A DNA stretch of 64,000 bases, taken from positions 2,604,001 to 2,668,000 of the forward strand of contig NZ_CP060497.1 in the NCBI RefSeq assembly GCF_014334135.1. The letters are read 5' to 3'. Positions 18,365 through 26,521 of this stretch are shown in pieces. The notes beneath the pieces were generated by a model. It ran no database searches and was not told where the DNA came from. It saw only the letters and a program-made list of their open reading frames with translations. Position 1 is the first letter of the stretch. Every line of letters begins with the position of its first letter. This stretch comes from Olivibacter sp. SDN3. Lineage in GTDB: Bacteria > Bacteroidota > Bacteroidia > Sphingobacteriales > Sphingobacteriaceae. Both the position numbers and the translations under genes were made by a program.

Positions 18365-19303
18365 ATGCATACTCATTTAGAAGGCTTAATAGCTGCCCCT
18401 TTCACCCCAATGGGTGATGAGGAAGAATTACGACTGGAACTTATTCCAGCATATTACCGCTTATTGAAACATAACCGTATTACGGGGGCGTTTATCTGTG
18501 GATCTACCGGAGAAGGTGTGTCGATGACTGCTGAAGAAAAGGTGGCTGTCATGGAGGCATGGGCAAGGATAACTGCAAACGATCCAGATTTTAAGGTGAT
18601 GGTCTTACTGGGAGGAACTAGTCTGGCTGATTGTAAAGCCTTGGCCCGGGAGGCACAGCGCTTGGATTTGTACGGTGTGTCGTTTACTGCACCCTTTTAT
18701 TTTAAGCCGGCAACGGTGGAGACTTTGGCCGAATGCTGCGCAGAGGTAGCGGCCGAAGTGCCGCAACTACCTTTCTATTACTATCATATCCCGGTGCTTA
18801 CCGGGGTGGGGTTTAATATGGTTGACTTGCTAAAGGCAGTTGACGGGCGCATACCCAACTTTACCGGTATTAAATACACCCATGAGGATTTTATGGACTT
18901 CCTTTCTTGCCTGCGATACGCACAGGGTAAATATGATATGCTCTGGGGAAGGGATGAAAATATGTTGTCGGCCTTGGTGCTGGGGGCGAAAGGTGCCGTG
19001 GGAAGTACGTTCAATTATGCAGCTCCCCTGTACCTGCGTTTAATGGATGCCTTCAACCAGGGAAATCTTGCTGAGGCGCAGGCTTTACAGCAACAAGCCA
19101 TTGATATGATCCGTTTGCTGGGTAAATTTGGCGGGATAGCCACGGGTAAGGCGTACATGAAATTGATAGGACTTGATTGCGGTAATTTTCGTCTGCCGGT
19201 AGGCAATATGGATAAGAATGATTTTGAAGTCTTTACGCAAGAGGTGGAGGCTTTGGGCTTTGCCGGTTTTAAATCGCTTCACCCTACACTGGAGACTTCT
19301 TAA
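18365..19303 (+). CDS. nanA: N-acetylneuraminate lyase
   Basis: This 312-residue cytoplasmic TIM-barrel protein of the DHDPS/NAL family cleaves N-acetylneuraminate to N-acetylmannosamine and pyruvate. Three sites are visible: the carboxylate-binding GSTGE with Ser47 and Thr48, Tyr140 in YYYHIP, and the Schiff-base Lys170 in TGIKYTHED. The Ser/Thr positions equal those of E. coli NanA, and Tyr and Lys are shifted by only a few residues. Phe/Thr sequence around FICGSTGEGVSM fits a sialic acid lyase better than dihydrodipicolinate synthase. It follows SusD by 33 bp and precedes the mutarotase by 11 bp in one operon. The next step is the epimerase encoded at 21742. Confidence 0.94.
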   Translation: MHTHLEGLIAAPFTPMGDEEELRLELIPAYYRLLKHNRITGAFICGSTGEGVSMTAEEKVAVMEAWARITANDPDFKVMVLLGGTSLADCKALAREAQRLDLYGVSFTAPFYFKPATVETLAECCAEVAAEVPQLPFYYYHIPVLTGVGFNMVDLLKAVDGRIPNFTGIKYTHEDFMDFLSCLRYAQGKYDMLWGRDENMLSALVLGAKGAVGSTFNYAAPLYLRLMDAFNQGNLAEAQALQQQAIDMIRLLGKFGGIATGKAYMKLIGLDCGNFRLPVGNMDKNDFEVFTQEVEALGFAGFKSLHPTLETS

Positions 19304-19314
19304 ATGGATATATT

Positions 19315-20469
19315 ATGCGGAAACCTATTGGAATGGCAATGTTGTGTATATTGGCGATGTCCCTGACAGTGAAAGGTCAGGCATTAATTGAAGATCTAAC
19401 ATGGGATGATGCTTTTTCGCTGCCTAACAGGGAGGGTGAACAGCCTCATTTAGGCCTTGCCGGACCGTTGGTTGGCATGTCTAACGATGCGTTATTAATT
19501 GGTGGTGGAGCCAATTTCCCAAACAAATTGCCTTGGGAAGGGGGAGCCAAAAAGTATTATCGGGATCTGTATGTGTACCTGCGAAAGGCCAGCGATGGAG
19601 AATCTTCGCTACACACAATGGAGCTTCCTTTCGCCTTAGCCTATGCCGCCAGTTGTACAACACCTGAGGGTGTGGTAATAGCGGGAGGTGAAAATGAAGG
19701 AGGTTTGAGCAAAGGGGCGTACGCGCTTACCTGGCTTGCTTCTGAACAGCATCTTGACGTGGTTGAGCTGCCTGACTTGCCTTTTGCGGTAACCAATGCT
19801 GCAATGACCTGCTTGGATGGGACGCTTTATGTGGCAGGAGGAGAAACCGACAGCGGTGTTTCTAACAAACTTTGGATATTAGACTTAAACGAGCTGGAAA
19901 AGGGATGGATAAGGCATATAAATCTGCCCTATGCGGTGTCGCACGCAAATTTGATCGCGAAAGGTGGTGGACTGTTTTTGATTGGGGGAAGAAAAAGTAA
20001 CGTTGATAGGCCGAGTGACTTTTACCAATCGGTGTGGTATCTCGACACCTTGGGAGATACCTGGCAGCAACGGGCTCCACTGCCTGAACCTTTGTCGGCC
20101 GCGGCAGCCTTGGCTTACGGAAAAGACTGTATATGGGTGTTCGGAGGAGATAATGGTACAACTTTTAGCAGAGTGGAAGAGCTGTTGCTGTTGATCAAAA
20201 AGACGGAGGACTCGGAAAATAACCGTATACTTAACCAGCAGAAAGCAGCGTTGCAGGCAGCCCACCCTGGGTTTAGTTGCCAGATATGGTGCTATCGGGT
20301 GGCGACAGACACGTGGGAGGCTAAGCAACCCATTCCTCACGAGGCACCGGTAACAACCACGGCAACGGTGTGGGGAGATGACGTAATCCTTCCCAGTGGT
20401 GAAATTCGCGCGGGTATCCGCAGCCCACGGATTTGGGTGGGAAAACCAATTATAAAAGAAAAACCGTAA
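19315..20469 (+). CDS. nanM: Kelch-repeat N-acetylneuraminate epimerase (mutarotase)
   Basis: This 384-residue secreted protein has a signal peptide ending near TVKGQA and about six kelch blades, seen as GGGANFPNKLPWEGGAKKYY, VIAGGENEGG, LYVAGGETDSG, FLIGGRKSN and WVFGGDNGTTF. The GGANFP and GGENEGG segments are characteristic of the cyclically permuted mutarotase family of E. coli NanM, which speeds interconversion of alpha- and beta-Neu5Ac anomers. Sialidases release the alpha anomer, while the lyase and transporters prefer particular anomers, so a periplasmic mutarotase fits between the sialidase and NanT. The gene starts 11 bp after nanA and ends 1 bp before the transporter gene. Confidence 0.9.
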   Translation: MRKPIGMAMLCILAMSLTVKGQALIEDLTWDDAFSLPNREGEQPHLGLAGPLVGMSNDALLIGGGANFPNKLPWEGGAKKYYRDLYVYLRKASDGESSLHTMELPFALAYAASCTTPEGVVIAGGENEGGLSKGAYALTWLASEQHLDVVELPDLPFAVTNAAMTCLDGTLYVAGGETDSGVSNKLWILDLNELEKGWIRHINLPYAVSHANLIAKGGGLFLIGGRKSNVDRPSDFYQSVWYLDTLGDTWQQRAPLPEPLSAAAALAYGKDCIWVFGGDNGTTFSRVEELLLLIKKTEDSENNRILNQQKAALQAAHPGFSCQIWCYRVATDTWEAKQPIPHEAPVTTTATVWGDDVILPSGEIRAGIRSPRIWVGKPIIKEKP

Positions 20470-20470
20470 T

Positions 20471-21718
20471 ATGAACCTGTTCCGTAAACATAATTATCCC
20501 TGGCTGGTAGTAGCACTGCTCTGGATAGTGGCTTTGCTTAACTACATGGACAGACAGATGTTGGCAACCATGTGCCCAGCTATGGAGGGTGATATCGCAG
20601 AGCTGCAGCAGGCCGCAAACTTTGGTCGCCTCATGGCGGTGTTTCTCTGGATTTATGGTCTTATGAGTCCGGTAGCTGGAATTATTGCTGATCGGGTTAA
20701 CCGAAAATGGCTTATTGTGGGGAGCCTCTTTGTATGGTCTGGTGTAACCTTCGGCATGGGATATGCCCGGAATTTTGAGCAGCTGTACGTGCTTCGTGCA
20801 GTAATGGGGGTAAGCGAGGCGCTCTATATCCCCGCAGCCCTGGCTTTGATTGCCGACTACCACCAGGAGAGAACACGCTCTTTGGCCATTGGCATTCATA
20901 TGACAGGCCTTTATATGGGACAGGCCTTAGGTGGTTTCGGAGCCACTATTGCCAGTGCTTATTCTTGGGAACTAACCTTTCGTTCTTTTGGCTTCGTTGG
21001 GATGGCTTATGCCGTAGTGCTGATGCTGCTGCTCAAGGAAAAGCGACAAGTAGCATCGGTGCAGACTTTACTTACACCTAAACGTGTGCCCGTGGTCAAA
21101 GGGTTGGCATTACTGTTGAGCAATGTTTCATTTTGGGTTATTCTCTTATATTTTGCCGTGCCAAGCCTACCCGGATGGGCAACAAAGAACTGGCTGCCTA
21201 CGCTATTTGCCCAGAACCTGGATATACCGATGGCAAAGGCTGGCCCTATAGCAACTATAACCATAGCCGCATCGTCTTTTATGGGGGTGATTTTAGGCGG
21301 GATACTGTCTGATAGATGGGTGCAGCGACATATACGTGGGCGGATTTATACCAGCGCCATTGGTTTGGGGCTTACCATTCCTTCCTTGTTTCTGCTGAGC
21401 TATGGGCATAGCTTATCGGCAGTGGTGACGGCGGCTATGGGGTTTGGCTTAGGTTTTGGCTTATTCGATGCGAACAATATGCCGATCTTATGCCAGTTTG
21501 TATCGTCAAAATACCGGGCCACGGCCTATGGGTTGATGAATATGGTGGGGGTGTTTTCTGGCGCCTTTATTACGGATCTGCTCGGTGGATCGGTCGATGC
21601 AGGCAGCCTCGGCAGTGACTTTGCTATGCTCGCGGTGATTGTGGCGGCGGTAGTACTGATTCAACTGTACGTGTTAAAACCAAAAGTAAATGATTTTAAA
21701 GAGGAATATAACGCCTAA
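20471..21718 (+). CDS. nanT: MFS transporter, probable inner-membrane sialic acid permease
   Basis: This 415-residue protein has about 12 hydrophobic segments. It shows the MFS loop 2-3 signature in GIIADRVNRKWLIVGS and a matching loop after helix 8 in GGILSDRWVQRHIRGR. The N-terminal helix carries LLNYMDRQMLATM, common to anion:cation symporters of the sugar-acid group. In Bacteroides and Tannerella an MFS NanT performs the second, inner-membrane step of sialic acid uptake. Position between mutarotase and epimerase genes supports that role here, but sequence alone would also allow another hexuronate-type substrate. It follows the preceding gene with 1 bp between and uses an ATG start. Confidence 0.88.
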   Translation: MNLFRKHNYPWLVVALLWIVALLNYMDRQMLATMCPAMEGDIAELQQAANFGRLMAVFLWIYGLMSPVAGIIADRVNRKWLIVGSLFVWSGVTFGMGYARNFEQLYVLRAVMGVSEALYIPAALALIADYHQERTRSLAIGIHMTGLYMGQALGGFGATIASAYSWELTFRSFGFVGMAYAVVLMLLLKEKRQVASVQTLLTPKRVPVVKGLALLLSNVSFWVILLYFAVPSLPGWATKNWLPTLFAQNLDIPMAKAGPIATITIAASSFMGVILGGILSDRWVQRHIRGRIYTSAIGLGLTIPSLFLLSYGHSLSAVVTAAMGFGLGFGLFDANNMPILCQFVSSKYRATAYGLMNMVGVFSGAFITDLLGGSVDAGSLGSDFAMLAVIVAAVVLIQLYVLKPKVNDFKEEYNA

Positions 21719-21741
21719 ACCAATTTTTTAGAAGCTAAAAG

Positions 21742-22935
21742 ATGTACACAAAAAAAGAATTACACGATTTAAGAGATTTCTATCATGATCAACTGTTGAA
21801 GGATACCATTCCTTTTTGGTTTCCGAGGTCATATGATCGGGAGTATGGCGGTTTTCTATTGATGCGGGACGCCGATGGTAGCTTGATTGATGATGATAAG
21901 GCGGTTTGGATTCAAGGTCGCACAACATGGCTCTTGGCTACCTTGTATAACACGGTTGAAAAGCGGCCGGAATGGTTGGAGGGAGCCAAGCTGGGTTACG
22001 ACTTTTTGATCAAACATTGTTTTGATGCAGACGGTCAAATGTTTTTTCACACAACCAGAGATGGAAGACCGCTACGTAAACGGAGGTATTTTTTTTCGGA
22101 AACATTTGCCGTAATAGCCTTTGCAGCCTATGCCAAAGCAAGCGGTGATGAACAGGTGGCCGAACAGGCAAGACTACTTTTTAGCAGGTGTTTGGCTTAC
22201 GCTTCCGGTGAACTTGAGCTCCCGTCAAAATTTACCGATACCAGACCGGTTAGAGGGATTGGTGTACCTATGATTATGATGAATACCGCTCAGCAGTTGA
22301 GGGCGACAATTGGCGATGAGCGTTGCGACGACGCGATCGACAATTGGATAAGGGAGATTGAACAATATTTCGTAAAGGATGATATGAAATGTGTAATGGA
22401 ACAGGTTGCGCCGGATGGGGAGATCATTGATCATATCGATGGCCGTACCTTGAATCCCGGGCATGCCATTGAGGGTGCGTGGTTTATCTTGCATGAAGCA
22501 AAAGTGCGTAACAACGACCCGGATTTAACGAGGCTTGGCTGTAAGATGCTGGATTATATGTGGGCTCGCGGTTGGGATGAGGAACATGGAGGCATACTGT
22601 ACTTCAGAGATGTATACCATAAGCCGGTGCAGGAATATTGGCAGGATATGAAGTTCTGGTGGTCACAGAACGAAACGATTATTGCTACCCTGCTGGCCTA
22701 TATGATGACGGGGGAGGAAAAATATGCGAAGTGGCATCAAATGATACATAACTATGCCTATAAACATTTCCACGATCCGGTAAATGGTGAATGGTTCGGA
22801 TACCTGCACCGGGATGGCAGCATTGCGCAAACAGCCAAAGGTAACCTTTTTAAAGGACCTTTCCATTTGCCTCGGCAGGAGTGGTATGGTTACTTGCTTT
22901 TGGACGAATATTTAAAAAAACGACTATCGGAATAA
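21742..22935 (+). CDS. N-acylglucosamine 2-epimerase (AGE family)
   Basis: This 397-residue cytoplasmic (alpha/alpha)6-barrel enzyme interconverts N-acetylmannosamine and N-acetylglucosamine, the step after NanA in Bacteroides-type sialic acid catabolism (called NanE there, unrelated to E. coli NanE). Family signatures are KAVWIQGRTTWLLATLYN, YFFSETFAVIAFAAYA, LNPGHAIEGAWFILHEA, KFWWSQNETIIATLLAY and DPVNGEWFGYLHRDG. The conserved His of NPGHAIEG and the His of the final HLPRQEWYGYLL stretch are the usual active-site residues. It is 23 bp downstream of nanT. GlcNAc would then need a kinase, and no ROK-family kinase is encoded in this operon, so phosphorylation presumably relies on a gene elsewhere. 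Confidence 0.93.
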   Translation: MYTKKELHDLRDFYHDQLLKDTIPFWFPRSYDREYGGFLLMRDADGSLIDDDKAVWIQGRTTWLLATLYNTVEKRPEWLEGAKLGYDFLIKHCFDADGQMFFHTTRDGRPLRKRRYFFSETFAVIAFAAYAKASGDEQVAEQARLLFSRCLAYASGELELPSKFTDTRPVRGIGVPMIMMNTAQQLRATIGDERCDDAIDNWIREIEQYFVKDDMKCVMEQVAPDGEIIDHIDGRTLNPGHAIEGAWFILHEAKVRNNDPDLTRLGCKMLDYMWARGWDEEHGGILYFRDVYHKPVQEYWQDMKFWWSQNETIIATLLAYMMTGEEKYAKWHQMIHNYAYKHFHDPVNGEWFGYLHRDGSIAQTAKGNLFKGPFHLPRQEWYGYLLLDEYLKKRLSE

Positions 22936-23163
22936 TTGCCCAAGAAGGGCCTGCTATGCAACAACTGTTCGTTAGCAAAAAATTCGGCCTCGAAATACCC
23001 GGTTAGCAGAAGCTAAGTAGTGGCAGCGCCTTTTAAAGGAGATTTTTCATTGTCGTATTCGTTTTTAATGGCAATGAAGCTTGCTTCGCAGGTCAAGCCG
23101 GGAGTTTTTTTTGCGTATTTTACACGATAGTCCTAAAAAATAATAACCATAAAAATTAAACGT

Positions 23164-24327
23164 ATGCATTATCTCATAATACTTGTTGTTGCCTGCAGTG
23201 TGTCATTATTGGCGCAGGCAAAGGAAAAAGATATTTCCGTTTTTGTTTCGGGACAGGAAGGCTATAAAAGCTTTCGTATCCCTGCCATGATCAAAGCTCC
23301 GGATGGGAGTCTATTGGCCTTTTGCGAAGGCAGGGTGGAGCATGCGGGCGACTTTGGTGATATTGACATTGTAATGAAACGCAGCACCGATGGTGGAAAA
23401 AGTTGGGGAGATTTACATAGGGTGGTGGATTATAGTGATTTGCAGGCAGGAAACCCTGCTCCCGTGGTAGACTTTTTGGACCCAGCATATCCTGATGGCC
23501 GGATTTTTCTATTTTATAATACCGGAAATAATCATGAGGGAGAAGTACGAAAAGGTAAGGGCCTACGCGAAGTATGGTACGTGACTTCGGAAGATGACGG
23601 TAGAACTTGGTCGGAACCGGTAAATATTACCTTAGCGGTACATCGGCCAAAACAGCCGCAACAAAATAAAGCCTATAATTTTTCGGAAGATTGGCGCAGC
23701 TACGCCAATACGCCCGGGCACGCCGTGCAGTTTGGACAGGGTAAGTTTGAAGGTCGGATTTTCGTAGCAGCAAACCATTCCAGTGGTGAGCCACAGGAGG
23801 CTTTTAAAGATTACAGCGCGCATGGCTATTATACCGATGATCATGGAAAAACATTTAAGTTAAGCGAAGATGTTCCTTTCGAAGGTGGAAATGAATCGAT
23901 GGCGGCAGTGATCGGTGTCGATAGTTTGGTGATGAATTCCAGAAATCAGCAGGGAAATGTACGTAGCAGGATTGTATCCATTAGTAGTGATGGTGGAGCA
24001 ACTTGGGATACAACATATTATGACAGACAATTGCCTGATCCGGTAAATCAAGGGAGCGTACTTTCTTTTAACGATAAGAAAAAGGGAGTTGTGCTGGCTT
24101 TCTGTAATGCCGCAGATACTGCCGCCAGGAATAACCTGACGCTGCGTTTAAGTGACGATGGTGGCAGGTCTTGGTTTTTCCAAAAGACGATTGCCAGACG
24201 TGAGCAGCCAGGAAAAGGTGATCATGCGGCCTATTCGGATATGGTGCAGGTGAATAAAAGGCGCATTGGTGTACTCTTTGAAAAAAATGGGTATAAAGAA
24301 ATTGTGTTTAGACCGGTAAAATGGTAA
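23164..24327 (+). CDS. nanH: Exported sialidase (neuraminidase, GH33)
   Basis: This 387-residue protein has a signal peptide (about 1-19, ending AQA). The six-bladed sialidase fold is shown by the FRIP motif (Arg38-Ile-Pro40, the first of the arginine triad), FCEGRVEHAGDFGDIDIVMK, and Asp boxes STDGGKSW (74-81), SEDDGRTW, SSDGGATW and SDDGGRSW. Late Arg residues in NSRNQQGNVRSR and the glutamate-rich ENGYKEIVF end are in the usual places. It lacks the N-terminal carbohydrate-binding extension seen in longer Bacteroides NanH enzymes. It releases terminal sialic acid from host or environmental glycans in the periplasm or at the surface. A 228-bp gap precedes it, and I see no clear promoter or terminator there, so it probably belongs to the upstream operon. 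Confidence 0.93.
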   Translation: MHYLIILVVACSVSLLAQAKEKDISVFVSGQEGYKSFRIPAMIKAPDGSLLAFCEGRVEHAGDFGDIDIVMKRSTDGGKSWGDLHRVVDYSDLQAGNPAPVVDFLDPAYPDGRIFLFYNTGNNHEGEVRKGKGLREVWYVTSEDDGRTWSEPVNITLAVHRPKQPQQNKAYNFSEDWRSYANTPGHAVQFGQGKFEGRIFVAANHSSGEPQEAFKDYSAHGYYTDDHGKTFKLSEDVPFEGGNESMAAVIGVDSLVMNSRNQQGNVRSRIVSISSDGGATWDTTYYDRQLPDPVNQGSVLSFNDKKKGVVLAFCNAADTAARNNLTLRLSDDGGRSWFFQKTIARREQPGKGDHAAYSDMVQVNKRRIGVLFEKNGYKEIVFRPVKW

Positions 24328-24330
24328 TCA

Positions 24331-26310
24331 ATGGGTAGGCTGATGAAAACAAGTGTCTTTTTTGCTTTATTTTTTTCTTTTTATAGCTTGTTGGCCAAGG
24401 TAGATGAAAAGCCGTCTATGCTGATACCGCTACCACAACAGGTGAGCTGGGGGAAGGGGCAGATAAGTATAGGGAATATAAAGTCAATAGTCATAAGCGA
24501 TGATCGCTTGCAAAAGGAGGCTTTGATTTTACAGCAGATGATGAAGCAAATGGGGGCAGAGTTGGAGCTTGTAGACCAACGGGAGGGTACCGCTGGGCAT
24601 AGACCGGTTATCTCCCTGGCCTTGGCTCAGGTGGAGGCCCCTCATCATGAGGGGGAGGCTTATCATTTGCAAGTGGCACCAGCGGGTATTACGTTAAAAG
24701 CGAATACGGAGAAAGGTATCTTTTATGCTATACAGACACTCATGCAGTTGGCAAGGCCATCAGGCATCTTGAGCGCTTGTGACATTAATGACTGGCCTGC
24801 CTATGCGTGGCGTGGATATATGGTGGATGTAGGACGAAACTTTCAGTCTATGGCACTGCTGAAAGAACAGATTGACGTAATGGCCGCTTATAAGCTTAAT
24901 ATCTTTCATTTTCATTTAACCGAAGATATTGCCTGGCGTTTGGAAAGTAAAAAGTTTCCTCAGTTAACCGAATCGGGAAACATGTTGCGTAACGCGGGTA
25001 AATACTATACGGAAGCTGATTTTAAGGAGCTGATTGCTTATTGTAAAGCAAGACATATTACGTTGGTGCCTGAAATAGATATGCCGGGCCACAGCGGTGC
25101 CTTCGAGAGAGCGATGAAAACCGACATGCAAAGTGATAGCGGCATGTTTTATCTAAAACAGCTCTTACAGGAGTTTTGTGATACCTATGATCTGGACTAC
25201 TTACATGTGGGAGGCGATGAGGTGAAAATTACCAATGAGCAATTTTTGCCTGAAATGGTTGCCTTTCTGGATAGCATGGGTAAGCGCACTTTAGGGTGGG
25301 AACCCGGGGGGAATCTGCCGGGAAGCACTATTCGTCAACTTTGGCAGGAAGGACCCAGCCCTGTTTCGGATACCGCGTTGCTTCAGTATGTGGATTCGAA
25401 ACACCTTTACCTCAACCATATGGATCCCTTGGAGACGGTAACGACACTTTTTCACCGGCAGATTGGTGGGCAGCCTATGGGAAATAACGCATTACTGGGA
25501 GGAATCTTGTGCTCTTGGCCGGATAGGGCGGTACGCTGCGAAAGGGATGTACTGAATCAGAATGCGATCTATCCGGGCATGATTACTTTTGCGGAAAGAG
25601 CGTGGCAGGGAGGGGGCGTAGCGGAGTGGGTGGCAAATATAGGTGCCCCGGGCACCTGGGAAAGTAGCTGTTTTGCAGCCTTTGAAAAGCGCTTACTGGA
25701 CCATCAACAGCATTATTTTGTAAACAAGCCCTTTCCTTATATGAGGCAGGCTAACATCAAATGGCAGTTTTATGGCCCTTATGCCAATGGAGGCGATCTG
25801 GAGCAGTCTTTTGAACCTTCAAATAGGGTAATGGATTCGGTGAAGTATACTCCTGCTTTTGAAACGCTTGGGGGTACCGTTATTTTAAGACATTGGTGGG
25901 ATAAAGTGATCCAAGGTATCTTGACGAATCCAGAGGAATTTACCACTTGGTATGCACAGACGCGCATTTGGAGTGAGAGTGATACGATAAGAGATTTTTG
26001 GATAGGTTTCGATAATTTCTCCCGCTCTTATGCTTCAGATGCTCCACTGGCTGGTACCTGGGATAACAGGAAAAGCCGTGTTTGGGTAAATGGCGGTGAA
26101 ATTAGGCCTCCCAATTGGAAACAGGCGGGTAGGAAAGGAGATTTGGAGCGGCCGATGATGGACGAGGGTTATACCTTTCGGGAACCTTCACGAATAAAAT
26201 TAAAAAGAGGCTGGAACAATGTGCTGGTTAAACTACCTGTGGGTAGTTTTAAAGGAAAAGATTGGCAAAACCCAGTGAAATGGATGTTTACTTTTGTTCC
26301 GGTGGACTGA
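24331..26310 (+). CDS. Exported beta-N-acetylhexosaminidase (GH20)
   Basis: This 659-residue protein has a signal peptide ending near LLAKV. A GH20b N-terminal domain (about 35-150) comes first. The catalytic TIM barrel (about 155-480) includes FHFHLTEDIAWRLESKKFP, LVPEIDMPGHSGAF and the catalytic pair Asp296-Glu297 in YLHVGGDEVK. In this family Asp orients the substrate acetamido group and Glu is the acid/base. Trp-rich GILCSWPDRAVRCE and GMITFAERAWQGG close the active site. The final 170 residues form a beta-sandwich-like C-terminal part. It removes beta-GlcNAc or GalNAc exposed after sialidase action. It starts 3 bp after the sialidase stop; an internal ATG at 24343 is an equally possible start. 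The operon terminator lies 49 bp beyond its stop. Confidence 0.93.
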   Translation: MGRLMKTSVFFALFFSFYSLLAKVDEKPSMLIPLPQQVSWGKGQISIGNIKSIVISDDRLQKEALILQQMMKQMGAELELVDQREGTAGHRPVISLALAQVEAPHHEGEAYHLQVAPAGITLKANTEKGIFYAIQTLMQLARPSGILSACDINDWPAYAWRGYMVDVGRNFQSMALLKEQIDVMAAYKLNIFHFHLTEDIAWRLESKKFPQLTESGNMLRNAGKYYTEADFKELIAYCKARHITLVPEIDMPGHSGAFERAMKTDMQSDSGMFYLKQLLQEFCDTYDLDYLHVGGDEVKITNEQFLPEMVAFLDSMGKRTLGWEPGGNLPGSTIRQLWQEGPSPVSDTALLQYVDSKHLYLNHMDPLETVTTLFHRQIGGQPMGNNALLGGILCSWPDRAVRCERDVLNQNAIYPGMITFAERAWQGGGVAEWVANIGAPGTWESSCFAAFEKRLLDHQQHYFVNKPFPYMRQANIKWQFYGPYANGGDLEQSFEPSNRVMDSVKYTPAFETLGGTVILRHWWDKVIQGILTNPEEFTTWYAQTRIWSESDTIRDFWIGFDNFSRSYASDAPLAGTWDNRKSRVWVNGGEIRPPNWKQAGRKGDLERPMMDEGYTFREPSRIKLKRGWNNVLVKLPVGSFKGKDWQNPVKWMFTFVPVD

Positions 26311-26358
26311 GCCAGCAAAAAAACATTTGATTTGAATTTGATATAGCATTTTTGATAT

Positions 26359-26394
26359 GCCCGGTACACTCCCGAAGTGTGCCGGGCTTTTTTT
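26359..26394 (+). terminator. Strong intrinsic terminator of the sialic acid operon
   Basis: The arms GCCCGGTACACT (26359-26370) and AGTGTGCCGGGC (26376-26387) pair over 12 positions with one G-U wobble and a five-base loop. Seven T residues follow (26388-26394). It ends the 13-kb operon before the separate siderophore promoter. Confidence 0.93.
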
Positions 26395-26459
26395 GTGCTT
26401 TAATGAGAACCGGCATGCTTGTTTCTTAATGGATGTTGTTTAGATTAATTCAAAATAAA

Positions 26460-26491
26460 TTTGCTGAAGTGTTTCTTATACACTTACTTTG
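26460..26491 (+). promoter_or_regulatory. Promoter of the siderophore uptake operon
   Basis: TTTG (26460-26463) is followed after 20 bases by TTACTTTG (26484-26491), one mismatch from TAnnTTTG. Transcription would begin near 26498. This favours the ATG at 26522 over the in-frame TTG at 26489. I see no recognisable Fur box. Confidence 0.55.
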
Positions 26492-26521
26492 TCGTTTAGA
26501 ATCAATTTAAATAAAATCAAC

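Noticed and set aside
20450-20899. A 149-codon minus-strand frame inside the MFS transporter gene.
   Set aside because: It is antisense to a well-supported 12-helix transporter and has a His- and Cys-rich composition typical of a shadow frame.
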